This document shows positions 1-12,800 of a DNA stretch of 64,000 nucleotides, one piece after another. Source of the DNA: Mesodorylaimus sp. YZB2_4 (Eukaryota > Nematoda > Enoplea > Dorylaimida > Dorylaimidae). The notes beneath the pieces were generated by a model. That model saw nothing but the letters and a program-made list of their open reading frames with translations, was not told where the DNA came from and did not search any database. The position numbers and the translations under genes were made by a program. Positions within the stretch are counted from its first letter, which is position 1. Every line of letters begins with the position of its first letter. The stretch is from assembly GCA_030248295.1 (NCBI GenBank), contig JASANH010000232.1:479138-543137 (forward strand). The letters are read 5' to 3'.

Positions 1-330
1 CCCAACACAAGGCACAGCTGCACCCGCGGGCCACATTCCCGACTCGTTGCTATGGGTTATTTCGAAGATGTGAGATATCGAACAAAGCTTGATGGCTTCT
101 CCGAAGTCCGAATAGATAGCGAATGACTTGGACTGGCAAGGGAAAACCAGTGAGTCTATCTCACCGTCACTCATGACTCGTTTGAGCATACTTTAGTTCG
201 CCTTCCCTTCTGACAGTTCTTCGTTCCCTTGGCTTTATCCATGTTTCGTATTCGTTTTGGCGGATTTGATCGCCCACAATAAGCTATAGCTGCCTCTCCT
301 GTCTGCTCACCTTGGGCGTGAAATCTGGAG
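1..330. repeat. Diverged dispersed repeat, copy 1
   Basis: Short blocks here match positions 2790-3135 in the same order: a block around 45-70 (GTTGCTATGG, then TTTCGAAG) and a block around 215-285 (AGTTCTT, CCTTGGCTT, then GATC and CACAATA). The two copies flank the DEG/ENaC gene in direct orientation. Divergence is high and no coding frame is convincing. Confidence 0.45.
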
Positions 331-417
331 TTCCAGTTGAGTATTGCGAGCATTTCCACAAGCATTTAGCCGTCATAATGCTTAATTCCATGCACAATCA
401 CAACAAATTTCACATTA

Positions 418-2526
418 TTATCTTCGCGGGCTCACTCTTATCTTAGACCATCTCAAATAGTACAAATAACGTGGCAAATAGAATAGAATATGAAAGAAAC
501 TGACAAACGAGATGCCCCAATACAAACCAAATAAATTCCCTAAATCGCACAGAATCAAATACCATGAAACTTGTTGCACTTCATCGAACTGGCGATAATC
601 CAGATCAGAATAGTACACTCGTATTTTACTGTACATTGTGTTGGGTCTTCTTCCTTCTTTCTCCAAATAGTAGAAGCTAGCCGAGCTGCTGTATGTCCAT
701 CGAACACAATGCGTTCGACGTTTGGCACGAGCCGCGTCCATATTAACTCTCCAGTTGCGTATCATATTTATGTACATCTGATTCTTGCTGGACCCTGGGG
801 TCCCATTATAGTGTTCTATATCTAAAGCGAAAGAATTTGATATAAGTAACGCGGCATAGGGTAAGCATAAGACGCTATCATTTGGCATATAATCAATGAT
901 TGCTACATGGCAATCAGACTGAAACATGAAAAAATTATTCGCTGCCTCATAAAGGATAAAATATCCTTGCGGATCATGATAAGTGGCCAGCGAAGACTTC
1001 AAATTATTTGGACTTGCGCAGTTGACAGCTAATATTTGTTTGCTGGCCTGTATTTTAACATAAGTTTCGGCTCCATCGGGCGCCGTTATGGGCGACAAAA
1101 ATATACTATAAGGGGCAGCGTCCACGAAAACTTTGAATCCGTTGTCAGTGTCATCATCAAGGATTGGGAAGTCGTCCAGCGACATGTTAGCTTCAATTGT
1201 AAGCCCACCAGAAGGACCTGGAATTGTTTGTTTTATTGTGCGATTTGATGGAATCGCGTTGTTACTGTCGAAGTTCAACTAAAATCCAAAAAATTGTAGC
1301 TGTATTAAAAATTTTAAGGAAATTCATACTAGTGACTTGGAATAAAATGATTGAAAATGTTGAGGGATGCCTGATAACAAGATTACAACCAGGGTCGAGC
1401 GTAACACAGTACCGACCGTTTCTTACCGTTTTACTGGGGAACGGTACTTCATGGAAATGGGGATGATAGGGGTGGTAAGGGCCGTATCAGATCTCAGGTA
1501 CGTGTAGCCCGAAACCCGATAGAGTTCACAGCCCAGCCGCCATCCTCCGAGGCTGTGGGTGTGTGGTCCAGGATCCACTCGTGTAGGGTGCCCCGAGTAG
1601 CGACCCACAGAAGGATGCAGATGTGCGTGCTGCCATGGGCATACCTTATTAGTCAGGCTTCGTGGGGGCATGTACCCTGTCGGTGTTGGACAGCCGAGAC
1701 TGTCACCTCGTCGCTCCCGCCTCTCCAACTCACAGTCAGAGTTCCTCGACTGCCAGGTGAGTTTGTGGCTGAGCAAGGCCGGAGCCTTGCTTCTAAGGTT
1801 TGACTGCTGGCCGGCTATAGGAAAAAACGGGCAAAAGCCCAAAAAATTACAGCAAAAAAACTGGCTTACCATTATTACAAAGCAAATGCCGTCATCGTCG
1901 ATTGAGCGAACAGCGTGCGAGCAGCAGTCGAATTCGACTCCACCAAATTCACACTTCTTAAAGATATTTCCGCACGGCGAGAAAGCTTCTTTGATAAATG
2001 AGGAAAAATTAAGCAATTGTGGATTCTCGCGTATAATCATGCGGAAATAAATATAAAAAACCTCGTCCAATCGTGGACGATTTATTGGCGACAGATATAA
2101 GGTTAGCCAGTGGTATAATTCATCTTCCGTTTTGCCCGTATTTTTCTCATAAGCTCTTATTATTTTGGGCGAAATTTGGACATGCTCACGAACATAAGTT
2201 TCATTAAAAAACACTTGGGCGCAAACAGTGACATTCGTGAATGGTAACTCTCTTAGATTGGTAAAATCAGTGATTTCATCTTTGTAACTTCTTTTATGGC
2301 TCCAGGTTTGTAAGCTTTTGTAAACATAAAAGAAACAGAAACAGGATAAGGTTAACAGAGCTGTCTTAAAAATGTGACTGATCCAAATAGTTTTTTCACC
2401 GAAAGCTTCTTTCCAACCAGCCACACTCACTTTTTCAACCAAGTCATCATAAACCTCCTTCAGTAATTGCGAATCAGATTTTTCTTTAATTTTCTCTAAG
2501 CTAAAGGCAGTTCTTGTGCTGGCCAT
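418..2526 (-). CDS. DEG/ENaC-family cation channel subunit
   Basis: Two exons on the minus strand, 2526-1870 and 1278-418, joined in phase 0 (donor GTAAGC after ATG; acceptor TTTTAG before TTG), giving about 505 aa. The family forms trimeric amiloride-type sodium channels of the plasma membrane. Seen: a short cytoplasmic N-terminus; TM1 near residues 52-70; the post-TM1 block LPFTNVTVC; a Cys-rich extracellular part (SPCGNIFKKC, DDDGICF) that runs across the splice; a segment after the splice with PGPSGGLTIE; and a C-terminal TM2 with the selectivity-filter-like GISFVS. Odd: the family His-Gly motif before TM1 reads AG, and the usual acidic residue after the filter (S-x-x-E) reads His. The 591-bp intron carries a SINE-like repeat. 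The family call is firm; the subtype (degenerin, ASIC-like or peptide-gated) cannot be decided. Confidence 0.85.
1490..1860. repeat. SINE-like repeat in the DEG/ENaC intron
   Basis: The 3' part (AAGGTTTGACTGCTGGCCGG, then an A-rich stretch with GGGC/GCCC around short spacers) closely matches 15420-15490. The 5' part is only loosely similar to 15130-15400. This suggests a short interspersed element with a conserved tail; no coding capacity is seen. Confidence 0.5.
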
Positions 2527-2789
2527 AGCTTAGGATATAATTTTTTGATTTTGTAAAGACAGTTTTATAACGTTTTATGATAACCGTATTGATTTTTGTA
2601 AAGAATCGTGAGAGGAGGGAAAGTCTGGGTCGTTGAGGAGTTACCTCAAGGCTAACGGTAGGTTTGGTTTAAGCGTACAGATATACCATCACAGGTTTTA
2701 CCAGGTCATAAAAATCCTTGGTAAGTAAAATTGTTCTCTATGTAGATGTTCGTACCGCTCTAGAGTCACGCCGAGCTCTGTTCCTAACG

Positions 2790-3135
2790 GTTTCTTGTCC
2801 CAGACCCAGCATTCGGGCACATCTGAACTCTCCAGAGTCACACTCCTAACTTGTTGCTATGGAATATTTCGAAGGACATCATAATGGACTTTCGTGAAAT
2901 TCTACATACGTAGGCTATAAGGAATAGGGGCTGGTAGTTAAGAGAAAATGTAGTCTTGCGAACGAATCGTAATATATATTAATGTATCATAAAATGCTCG
3001 AAGTCCCCCCCCCCCGCAGATTAGTTTACCTCAAAGAGCTCTTCTGCCTCGGGATTTGCCTGTCCCCAGTTCTTATCTCCTTGGCTTCATCAAGTGCTCG
3101 TGGAGGGTCCGATCAACCATAATACGGCCTCATAA
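2790..3135. repeat. Diverged dispersed repeat, copy 2
   Basis: Shares ordered blocks with 1-330. It also contains an 11-base C run at 3005-3015. Confidence 0.4.
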
Positions 3136-3314
3136 GCTAAGAGATTTTAAAAACTCAACGGCCTCCAATGTGTGATAACAGACTTTTGTCTTTTGAGAGC
3201 CTAGTTACCCTTACTACACATAGTCGCTGTGATGAAAAAGGTTTGCTTATCAAAGGAGCTGATCGCGTCGCGAGACGCCGATTTTCTTTGATCTTCGTGT
3301 TGGGATTCTCGATT

Positions 3315-3320
3315 TTTATT
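3315..3320 (-). terminator. Poly(A) signal of the SERGEF-like gene
   Basis: AATAAA on the minus strand, about 140 bp after the SERGEF stop codon. Placement is plausible; usage is not shown. Confidence 0.4.
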
Positions 3321-3458
3321 TGAAAAGCAACTGACACGCAAAGAGAGTTATCTGGTGGACAAACACGAGACTGACAATGAGAGCAAGTGTCAAGTAATAG
3401 TGTTTTCAGAACTTACAGTGCCTAACCAGAACTCTGTTCCGTCTTCATTACAAAAACC

Positions 3459-5147
3459 TTACATCTGCTCAGGAAGCGTTAACACTAGCGAATGTCCAGA
3501 ACCGCATGCTAATATTTGAATAGGCCCGCTACTTCCAGGTATTGCCCGCGGTGCGTAAACGATGTCGTCAGTAGCTCGGCCCAGTCCACACATTCCATGC
3601 TCGTTCCATCCCCACGACCTTAGCACGCCATCCGATGCGTCCAAGCCAAGATTGTGCTCTGAACCGCAAGCAATAAGGGGCTTCCCATTTAAAGTAGAAG
3701 CTCGAAAATCGTCCATCTCAATTGCTTCTTGAGAATGACCGATCGAAGAAAATTTCGTTGGTGATGCTCCAATTTGACCATAAATCGATCGGCCCCAACC
3801 AAATACTCGACCATCGCCAGCACACGCGATCAAGTGAGACCAACCAGAATGAATAGAGATTATATCCTGAAAAGGGTCGAGAAAAAAGTCAATACTGACG
3901 TAATGTTATCTGACGGACACACGTGATTGAGAGAAGTCAAAATGCGAACAGTGTTTGAGAAGAACAAAAAATTTTTAAGAAATTACTGACTTATCATTTT
4001 CAATTTTCAGAAGTTTCCGGTTTTACTGAAAAACTAATTTCTTCTGCGCTTACATCTGGCAGCGACGAAATTCGCATTGGCAAACACGATGATGCAATTT
4101 TATCAGGGGAAACCCCCAATTGCCCATGCTTATTGCATCCCCACACGAAAACAGCTCCAGATACAGTCAAGGCAGCCGTATGATGTTGGCCAGCGGCGAT
4201 ATCCACAACACGATCAGGAATGTCCACCACCGCCTCTGGTCGCCACTTGTCAACCATCTTCCTTCCTAGTTGCCCGCGTCGCCCCTCGCCCCAGCAGTAC
4301 ACTTTGCCATCTCGGCCCAGTGCCACGCAATGTCTCAAACCGCAGGCAGTTTTGGTGATTTGTTGTGAATGGGGAATTAGCAAAGGTTTCGACGATGCGG
4401 CTTGTTGATCATTTAGGGCCAATTGACCGTATCCATTGCAACCGAGACCGTACACCTGACCATTCCGAGTCGTAATCAATGTATGCTCCCAACCGCAGCT
4501 GACGTCGGAAGGTGATGATTGCAGGTCACACAAATGAAGCTCTGTAAATGATACTACTTTTTTGATAGATGGTTCCACACCAAGCTGACCCTTTGTATTG
4601 TTCCCGCAAACTGCTACGCGACCGTTGTCTGAAACAAACACATACTGTAAGTACATTCTGTGATCGAGTCACTAGGATTCAACTTTTAGTAATGCGACTT
4701 AACATTTGAGACTGAAAAATGAATTTGACCGCATTAAAAAATCAGAACAGAATGTCAGAATCGTTACGCCTTTTTGTCATTCTTCATAAGAAGCCAATTC
4801 AAAGATTTTTGTCGAATTGAAATTCCGCCCCCCTCCCGGCGTCGCTAAGCACTCTGTAGCTCGTTAATCAGTAGTCATCTTGTCAGGGCAAAAAGTTATA
4901 GCGATGCGTTTTCATCTTCTAGTTTTGTTACTTTGAAAATGTCGTTTAAAAACTTCCCAGCTATCGTTTATAAGACATTGCCTACTCATTTCATACCTCC
5001 AATAATCACAGTATGACCACCTCCGCCCGCCACTGCTAAAATGTGGTCAAACGGGAGCGAGTTGACTGTCACTGGCGACCATGTATCGTCGCAGTGCCCC
5101 AGGCCCAGCTGACCATAACTGTTGGCACCCCAAGTAAATAACGGCAT
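3459..5147 (-). CDS. SERGEF: SERGEF/DelGEF-like RCC1-repeat protein
   Basis: Three exons on minus: 5147-4997, 4628-4054 and 3866-3459, joined in phase 1 and phase 0, 377 aa. Splice sites are clean (donors GTATGA and GTAAGC; acceptors TTTCAG and TTTTCAG). The protein is almost entirely RCC1 repeats (GANSYGQLGLGH, CNGYGQLAL, GEGRRGQLG, GCNKHGQLG), which form a seven-bladed propeller. The near-C-terminal WGWNEHGMCG, preceded by ACGSEHNL, is the specific signature of secretion-regulating guanine nucleotide exchange factor rather than RCC1 or HERC. The human protein binds the exocyst subunit Sec5 and affects secretion. The start at 5147 is chosen because MPLFTWGANSYGQLG aligns with the family N-terminus; the frame stays open upstream to 5318. 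A GTAAGG donor-like site overlaps the stop, so a further 3' exon cannot be excluded. Sideroflexin-5 lies upstream on the same strand, with 587 bp between. Confidence 0.88.
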
Positions 5148-5734
5148 TTGTAATAAGCAACCGACTTCTAAAATGAAACCTAGATTATCAACGAAGCCGG
5201 GCCACCTGACGCGCTTTCGCAACATTATCCCATGAGTTGACGGAGTGGAAATCTGAACTAGGGCCAATTTTCCGAGAGGCTTGTGTACATAAGAGATGCG
5301 CGAGCTCGACTTGACCACAGAACAGGTTAGAACATCCTAAGTAGATGGGAAGGCCAGAACTCATAATCATCAGAACTAGTTCCAAGAGAAGATAATCCTC
5401 CAGAAGTTTAACCGAAAGGCTTCAGAAAAAATGCAAAGTTCTTCAAGCTTTACTAGCTGGATCATAGTAAACTGGAAACAAGACTACCTTCAATCTACCC
5501 GCTCCATTACCATCAAATCACAAATCTATCAATGCAAAACATTAAAACAAACATACTGATTCCATCTAGCCTCAAGCAAAATCATCCGCAAACGCAGCAC
5601 CGAATAAAAATATAAAAACTGTTAGCCTGACAGCGTTAAGACTTGCGATAGCTCGATAATATCGACCAAGTGAACTGGTGTAAGACCAAATGAAAGTGAT
5701 GCATTTTCGGGACTCCTATAGGACCGGTTCATCA

Positions 5735-8700
5735 TCACAGACCCTTGTTATAATATAAAAATTGTTCCTTTGTCGACTGTGCAAATTCTGGTTCCAAGTC
5801 CTTGACAGCAATCTGAAAGAGGTTCATAGTCTATATGTTCGTATTCACTTGCGCACAAATATTTTATGTCATGGAATAAATAAGGGTCTAAATAATACAG
5901 CACGTACTGTATGTGTACGCCCCCTTTTAATACAAGGGTACACGACATTAATATTTTTGACCCTTTTGTAGGCTAGGAAAAAGGGAAAAATAACGAGAGT
6001 AAACACTTAGGAGAGGATTTCTACTATACTTTATACACGAGTTTCATAATTAGTGCATATGGCCAAGAGATTAACCTTTGATAAGTACACCAAAATTGCA
6101 TAAACTTTGAGCAAACATTTAGTGATTTCTTGATATGCTAAGGCTAACAGAACTTTCTTTGGCTCATGGACATATTACCGCTTGATAACACAGGTATTTA
6201 TATTATTGCACCCATGCCTGGCTGGTGTGGGAAAGAATGTGATCATTTAAAGATAATGGAACAAAAACTCTGACTGGAGTGAGGCTAGGCTTAAGACTAC
6301 ATCTTGAAGGTATGACGTTTTCAAGCCAGTAGAGATCGATTATTCTCTCGCACTAGTCACCAGCAGCCAGGCGGTGAGGTCATATTATTTACGAACGCAG
6401 GCAGGCATAAATTGGCACCCAGTAGAAACTGCACAATTGCTTAGAATATGTTTAGGCTGTGAAAGAACTTTTTACAAGGCTCATGGTCACATTATACATA
6501 TTTCTGTATATTACTGTAATCATGCTTCGCAAGTTTGGGCTCTGGCGCTGTCACAGCCCCTATTGGAGGCATGAGATTCAGAGCAGAAGTAGCATCAGGC
6601 AACTTACACGAGCCCTCTGTGGAAAGAGAGCAATAGCCACTGGCAGCGCGAATCCAAACGACAGAGTGCACGTCAGAGCATTCAGAGGCAAATGAAATTT
6701 CGGATTACGTTTCAAGAATCGGGTCCTACGGAGAGAGAAAAGTGCACAATTTGGAATCAACACAAACTAGAAACATACTTTTCCAACATAGTCATCACAA
6801 TTGGAGGAATCAGAAATATTGGCGCTGGCAAAAATGCACGTGTCATAGCAGTTTCAGCTACAGCCTGAATATTAAAAAAATGCAAGGTTCAAGAAAAAGG
6901 AATTTTGAATGAAGAACCATACACTTTTTGCAGCAATTTTCGATGTGCCCACTGGTCGATCATTAGAATCGAAGACCTCGATCCCAGTTCCAGTTTCGTG
7001 CCAACGCATGAGAACAGCGTTACAAGTACTGGCAAGCGCTAGAAAAGAAAAAATTGTTGTCTGCCATCAACAACAAGAAGTTTTTACATCCTAAAAAACA
7101 ACGCAAAGCATTCATCTTTTTTTGGCTCTTATTTTAAAAACACATTAAAACAACTTTAAAACATGGGTTGGCAAGTAATGGAGACAAGCAGCTTTTTTTC
7201 TGCTGCTACATTTTACTATTGAATACTTGAGTACAGAATTATGTATAGGCTCGACTGGCAATCGATACTCTGCACGGAGCTGGCAGCTGGGAGCGTCACC
7301 CGTCAGGGCGACGTTTCAGCCATGTACTAGGTCGGGGGACTTGGTAGGCTGTTTGGGGGTTTCGACGTGGTGTAAAAGCTTCACCAAGCACTCCCTCCAG
7401 TAATACGGACCCAGTCCTATTACAAATTTTTTGCACATCACGAAGCACGCTTGAGGCGCAGTAATTCAAAACTGCTATGGCACTCAGCAGCAGATTATAC
7501 TGTAAAAATCCAAGCCTAGTGCGACTGCGGCCTAGAAAGATGTTGCATGTTAGCTCATCCGCACACCAATGAGAGCAATCGGGTACACTTGACTTACCGA
7601 CGGCGGGAAACGGTACAAATTTTTGCACTAAAACTTTTGTAGCCGGTTTGAAATGTTCGGCTCGTTTGATCAAGACGGATAAGCCAACAGCGATCGAGAC
7701 TGCTGTGGTAACAGCACCCGCATAACCTTGCACGAAACGGGATATCGGAGTCGGCTGAAATCAAAAATTTATTATCCGACCAATTTCATTCATTCTGTTC
7801 ACTCAGAGGTCTTTTCCATTTTGGCCATATTTGAGAACCCCCGTCGGATATTTTTTTATCGGAACAATTTCAGACAGATTAGACCTGTCTTCCTGTCGGC
7901 CATTTCAAACTCTCTGCTATGGCCAAAACTAAAAAACCGGTTACAATCACCACCATTTGGGCAGGCTTCTTTAGACCCGCTCCTTAATTCGGCGCTACTG
8001 CACATTTCTTGCCGAGAGTGCAGAAAATATCGTAATGTTCAAAACATGACAAAAAATGAGCATCTTGGTTGTGAGTCACTCCCAACATTTTCTGCCCACT
8101 CTATCTTTTGGTCTTGGCGAACAAAGATGTGCATGTAAGAGTCGAAGTATCAATCCAGTTATTAGACTGATGAACTCCAGATTGGATCCTTCGTGCTCAC
8201 GCATTCGAGACAGTGCGAAGTGTGACACCTACGTGTTGTACATAGCCATAACAGACGTGGCTGCTATTACCATGAAGTGGTTTAATCAAATTTCAAACTG
8301 ATTTCCATTACTTTCTGAACGACTGGCCAAATGACTCACTTTTGTTGCATTGCGATTTGCGTAATTTACGCAAGCATTGTGCGACTGATTCAGCCATTGC
8401 CAAAACACTGTTTGCAAAAGAGATGGATTAGGCAGCAATAAACCAGTGACCTAAAACGAGGGTACAAGTTTTCACTCCTAAAAAACCTTTTCATTATGCA
8501 AAATTTTAAGCTAGCTGTGGGATACTCCGCAGGCACCAAATTGAGAAACCTTGAATGTTGCATCAAAAGATCGTCATCGCATTTTAAATGATCATGTTGC
8601 AAATGCCAAATGCAGCAATAATAATGAATGTGCGCAACTAGAACACACAAAATGCTTACGATCGGTGAACCAAAAGGAACGAACCCAGACATTCGAAAGG

Positions 8701-9375
8701 GCATGAATATTTTCTCGCCAGTATCCGGATGAATAGTGGCTTGCTTGATCTTTTGAGCCTCCCATAAATCTCGATCAGTAATGCTCCCAGGTAATAATTT
8801 CCCGTTTTTGTAATCTTCAAGCAATTGTATGCATTCTTTTAAACGTTTCTAAAATATTCCTGCACTAAATATACGGTAGATAAAAAAGGTTTTCGCTGCA
8901 GAACTTGCATTATGAGTACCTCTTGCATTGTAGAGCGAATGACAGATTTCTTGAGTATACTCTTTCATATACTAAAACAGAGCGCAAAACTCAAAAAATT
9001 CTCTGGGGAGTGGACTTTTCAACACAAAGTCTTCGAGATAGTGTTCTGCGTAGCCCTTCTGCGATATGGGGGGAGGGCGACTGATCGGAAATCCCGTTTT
9101 TGTAAAGTATTTTCTTACTTGTGCTAATATACATGGATAAGCTATAATCAAGCAGACTTGCTTACATCACTTGCAAACAATGTTCGGGGATCGATCACAT
9201 CATTGAAATGAAGCCATCTTCCCAAAAATGTGTCCTAAAACTCTTAAATTCGTCATATGACAACACCCTGTGCTTCTATCTTTCATACTTGGGGAAACCG
9301 GGGCTGGCCGTACTTGAATGGCGGATATCGAGGAAAACCGAATATGGCCCCTCCGTGATGGCTCTCTGAAGGCAT
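5735..9375 (-). CDS. SFXN5: Sideroflexin-5, mitochondrial inner-membrane carrier
   Basis: Nine exons on minus: 9375-9289, 9234-9166, 8848-8660, 8450-8340, 7754-7598, 7038-6923, 6864-6779, 6725-6608 and 5812-5735. All phases agree, giving 336 aa (human SFXN5 is about 340). Sideroflexins are multi-pass mitochondrial proteins; SFXN1 carries serine, while SFXN5 is reported as a citrate/tricarboxylate carrier. Seen: [10 protein letters not shown] near the N-terminus, [87 protein letters not shown], and the C-terminus LEPEF...YNKGL. The motif FMPFRMSG followed by VPFGSPI marks the SFXN5 subgroup. The ATG at 9375 is the in-frame Met that opens exon 1. Introns run from 53 to 795 bp, and the 559-bp one carries a dispersed repeat (7245-7405). 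The ATG faces the GT8 gene across 508 bp. Confidence 0.93.
6300..6392. repeat. Dispersed repeat fragment, copy A
   Basis: Matches 29130-29222 (GACGT..., GCCAG..AGATC, ATTATTCTCTC, ACTCGCC/ACTAGTC). It lies in the last intron of sideroflexin-5. Confidence 0.5.
7245..7405. repeat. Dispersed repeat, copy A
   Basis: Matches 12285-12440 in the same orientation: CTCGACTGG, GAGCTGG, CCCGTCAGGGCGA, TTTCAG, CATG.ACTAG, then CTCCCTCCAGTAATAC. It sits inside a sideroflexin-5 intron. The second copy sits in the GT8 intron. Confidence 0.65.
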
Positions 9376-9883
9376 TTAAAAGAGGGACTAGGGTCCTAAA
9401 TCTGTTAGTGAATCCCCGATACCGCACAACGCCAAATCGTGACTAGCTCCCAAATGCATCTGGCTTGGCTCCCCCATTTTTGTGTCCCATTTCGCGCTAA
9501 AAGCAGACAATAATCAGTTCAGCCCCGTGTTTTCAAACCCTGAGAAACGTGGGAACTTGCTTGCACTGTGTCGATATCAGCCAGAGAAAATGACATTCTG
9601 TCACTGCTCTCCCGAAATCATGTTTTCTAAAATCTCTGTATGATAAGTGTGGCAGTTTGGATATTTGTAGCAAGATTTATTTGGCACTGTTTCGCCCTCT
9701 CTTCCTGCCCTCTCTACACTTGTCTGACACATTGGCCTCTTTGCACCCAATCTAGTTTCTACGTTCTTTTTAGTCTCATTCCTGTCTTGGATATGCGTGG
9801 GCTGCAGCGCATAAAGACTTATTAGGGACGCCTATTGTTTTGTAGGCGAAAATTGAAAGATTTCTTTTTGCATTCTCTCAAAA
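9376..9883. promoter_or_regulatory. Divergent intergenic region SFXN5 / GT8
   Basis: These 508 bp separate the oppositely oriented ATGs of sideroflexin-5 and the GT8 enzyme, so both promoters should lie here. No TATA box or other motif is convincing. Confidence 0.4.
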
Positions 9884-12800
9884 ATGCGTTTCCAACATCG
9901 GCTATATTTTCCAATTCTGTTAAGCTTGATTTTTATTACAATTTTTCTGTATTTCTTTGCTCCCAAGTCGATTATGAAGCGCAATCTTACAGATTACGGG
10001 TCAGTCGAAACAGGCTTATTTTCCACTAGCAACGACAGGGAAAAATCGATTGTAACATTTTCATCAAATACAGAACCCACATCTCCTAAAATTGAGAAAT
10101 GGGCATACGCATTTTACGCGCCCAACGAAGCTTTCTTGTGCTATTCGTTGGTGAATGCCGAAAGATTATTCGATACTCTCAAAATAAAACATGATATTGA
10201 TGTGATTTTGATTGTGAATAGCAAAAGTGGTGTGAAAAAAGTTTGTACAGCCGAATGTTTTCCAAACGATAGGTTAAAAATTATTTACACGCCAGAGATA
10301 GGCGATGGATATGATAAAGGCTTTGGACGTTTTGAAGTATTTGGTATGACAGATTATACGAGAATAATTATGGTGGATGCAGATGGTTTAATTATGGTGA
10401 ATTTGGACCACTTATTTAGAATTAATTTGGAGGTAAGGGACCCGCATTCTGCGACGATTCTGGAGTGACCAATTTAAAAAATTAACATTAGGTACACTAT
10501 ACCCTCATTTCGATGTAGGTGTAGATGAGTGTAGGTGCAGTCGAGTCCACTTATAGTCACACCGGTTTATGTCACAGTTCGATTATTATCACAGGTTTTC
10601 AAAGTCCCGAATTTCTTCCCTATAATGTGTGCATACTGAGTTCGCTTATTATCACGCTGAATTTGGCTTAGTCCGCTTTTTGTCACATAAATTTCCTGGC
10701 CAAGCGGAATAAGTATGACAAAAGAGTCACATTTCCACTCTTGTCAGTCTGAAACAAATGCAAAATCGTCAAAAACTAGGATTTCTCGCGAGAAAACGCT
10801 TGCATGAGCGCCTGGCACCTTTATACTTCAGCTTTGATCTGACTGATCCTCATATTTTTGATTTCTTAAAGTACGAAAACCTTCTGAAAAAGCGTTTCGG
10901 CTTTAAAAGCGCTAGGAATATATGAAAATGATACGAAATGGCGATGAAACACACAAAAAAGTAAAGTTTTGGCCATTTTAGAGTGTACTTCGGTTCTAGT
11001 CACAGTCCGGATATTGTCACATTTTCTTCCCGTCCAGAGCTGGTGATACTAAGCGGACTCCACTGTACTATACTGTATATGTACGTATACAGTATGGTGC
11101 AGTTTTGGGCCTGATCATCACTTCGCAGCCCGTTCAGAGCCACAACTTCTGCTTAAAGCATCGCACATTTCAAAAAATTCGGTCTTTCTACCCCATGTCT
11201 ACTCTATTCTCCATACCTCCTTGTTGAACTGATCAAAAAACTTTATGCGCACGCTCAACATCAGGATGGGTCTCGAAAATATACACGCTCAAGTTTTCTG
11301 AAAATTGTTTCTCTGCGGCTGAGAGGGTAACATTGCGTTTCATAAATGCGCGAATGTCTTCTTTGAAGCAGCAGGGACAATCAGCATTCTTTGCGTTCGC
11401 TTTCAGTCTAAGCCTTTTCAATCTAGCGTTCGTTCGGGATCATTATTTTCGGGATCGGTATCGGGATCGGGATTTTGTAAAGAGAGCGCTTTTCATTGGC
11501 TATAGATGACCTACAACCCACCCTGAGTAGCCAGCAAAAAAAAGCCACAGATTCCCTTTCCTTGGATAATTTTTAGTGCAGTATTTATCATTGCATTAAA
11601 AATCAGGCAAGCGAAGAATCACTTACAAATTAGCAAACAAATCCCCTCCTTCCCCTCTATCAATGCAATCATCCGCCAAGGTCTCTATATTTCCCCTTCT
11701 GAAATATTTTGATGGCCATGACCATCTGAGTCAGTGTCAAGCAGAATGTCGCCAGCTTCTGCAGCAAGCCCACTATCTAATGATGGCAAATTCGGGCTGT
11801 CACTATATCCAACTATGCGCAAATCGTACATCAGAAAAAGCAGGACTTGTGCATTTTATGGGAGTAGTTTCATCCGGCATGCCATTATCACCCCTACAGC
11901 TCGTTTCCCATACACCAGCCCCATTCCCTGTTGCAATAAAAACATTCTATCTCCACAATATTCAGTCCCAATCCCGACCACTTTTGATCGGGATCGGGAT
12001 CGGGTTCGGGAGGGGCAATCCCGACCGGGATCGGGATCGGGATCGGGACCGGGATCCCGAACGAACGCTATTTCAATCTCAAGAATGCTACAAAGCCTGA
12101 AGTCTACTTTTAAACTCTCGGAAGCGTAAAGCACCGCTTCCGCTGTTCCCTGACGTACTGTACGCACAGGGCCTGCGGTGAGAACCGAAAATGCTGGAAC
12201 TGTCATGCCATCCGCGCGTTCAAGACAGTTTCGAATACAGAAAAAAGTCATTCTTGCACATGCAGAAGTGCTATAAAAAGATGTAGAGACTCGACTGGAA
12301 ATGGATATTCACAGAGCTGGAAACTGAAAGCGTAACCCGTCAGGGCGATGTTTCAGTCATGGACTAGATCGGAAGACTGGGCTGGATGTTCTGGGCTTCT
12401 GACTCTTCATTGGTCAGTCCCTCCTCCAGTAATACCAGTCGTTTTTGCAGGACAATAAGGACTTCACTGCATTTCAGGATAAGACGATAGCAAGTACCAT
12501 CTCGAAATCCAACGGTACAATAGTCCTCACGACGATGATCATGGTAATCCAACCATCTGCTTCACTACTCGAACGGGTGTCGAAATTCCAGAGCCCTACC
12601 GAAGTAGCAGACGTGGTATCCGAGGCAGAAAATAATAATTCACCAACCTTGTTATACTCCAACGACGCTGATCTAATATTAAATCAAATGTTAAAAGAGC
12701 AGCTCATATCAGTCAAACACTTGCCATTGAATTACACAGTTTTGGAAAGCGCCTATTACAATTCGACTGAGAGAGAAAAACTATCTAAAGCATATTTTGT

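Noticed and set aside
171..365. 64-aa minus frame near the window start
   Set aside because: It lies in a dispersed repeat and has no family features.
11663..12251. Frames with Asp-Arg/Asp-Pro repeats
   Set aside because: They are translations of the GGGATC array in a non-autonomous transposon.
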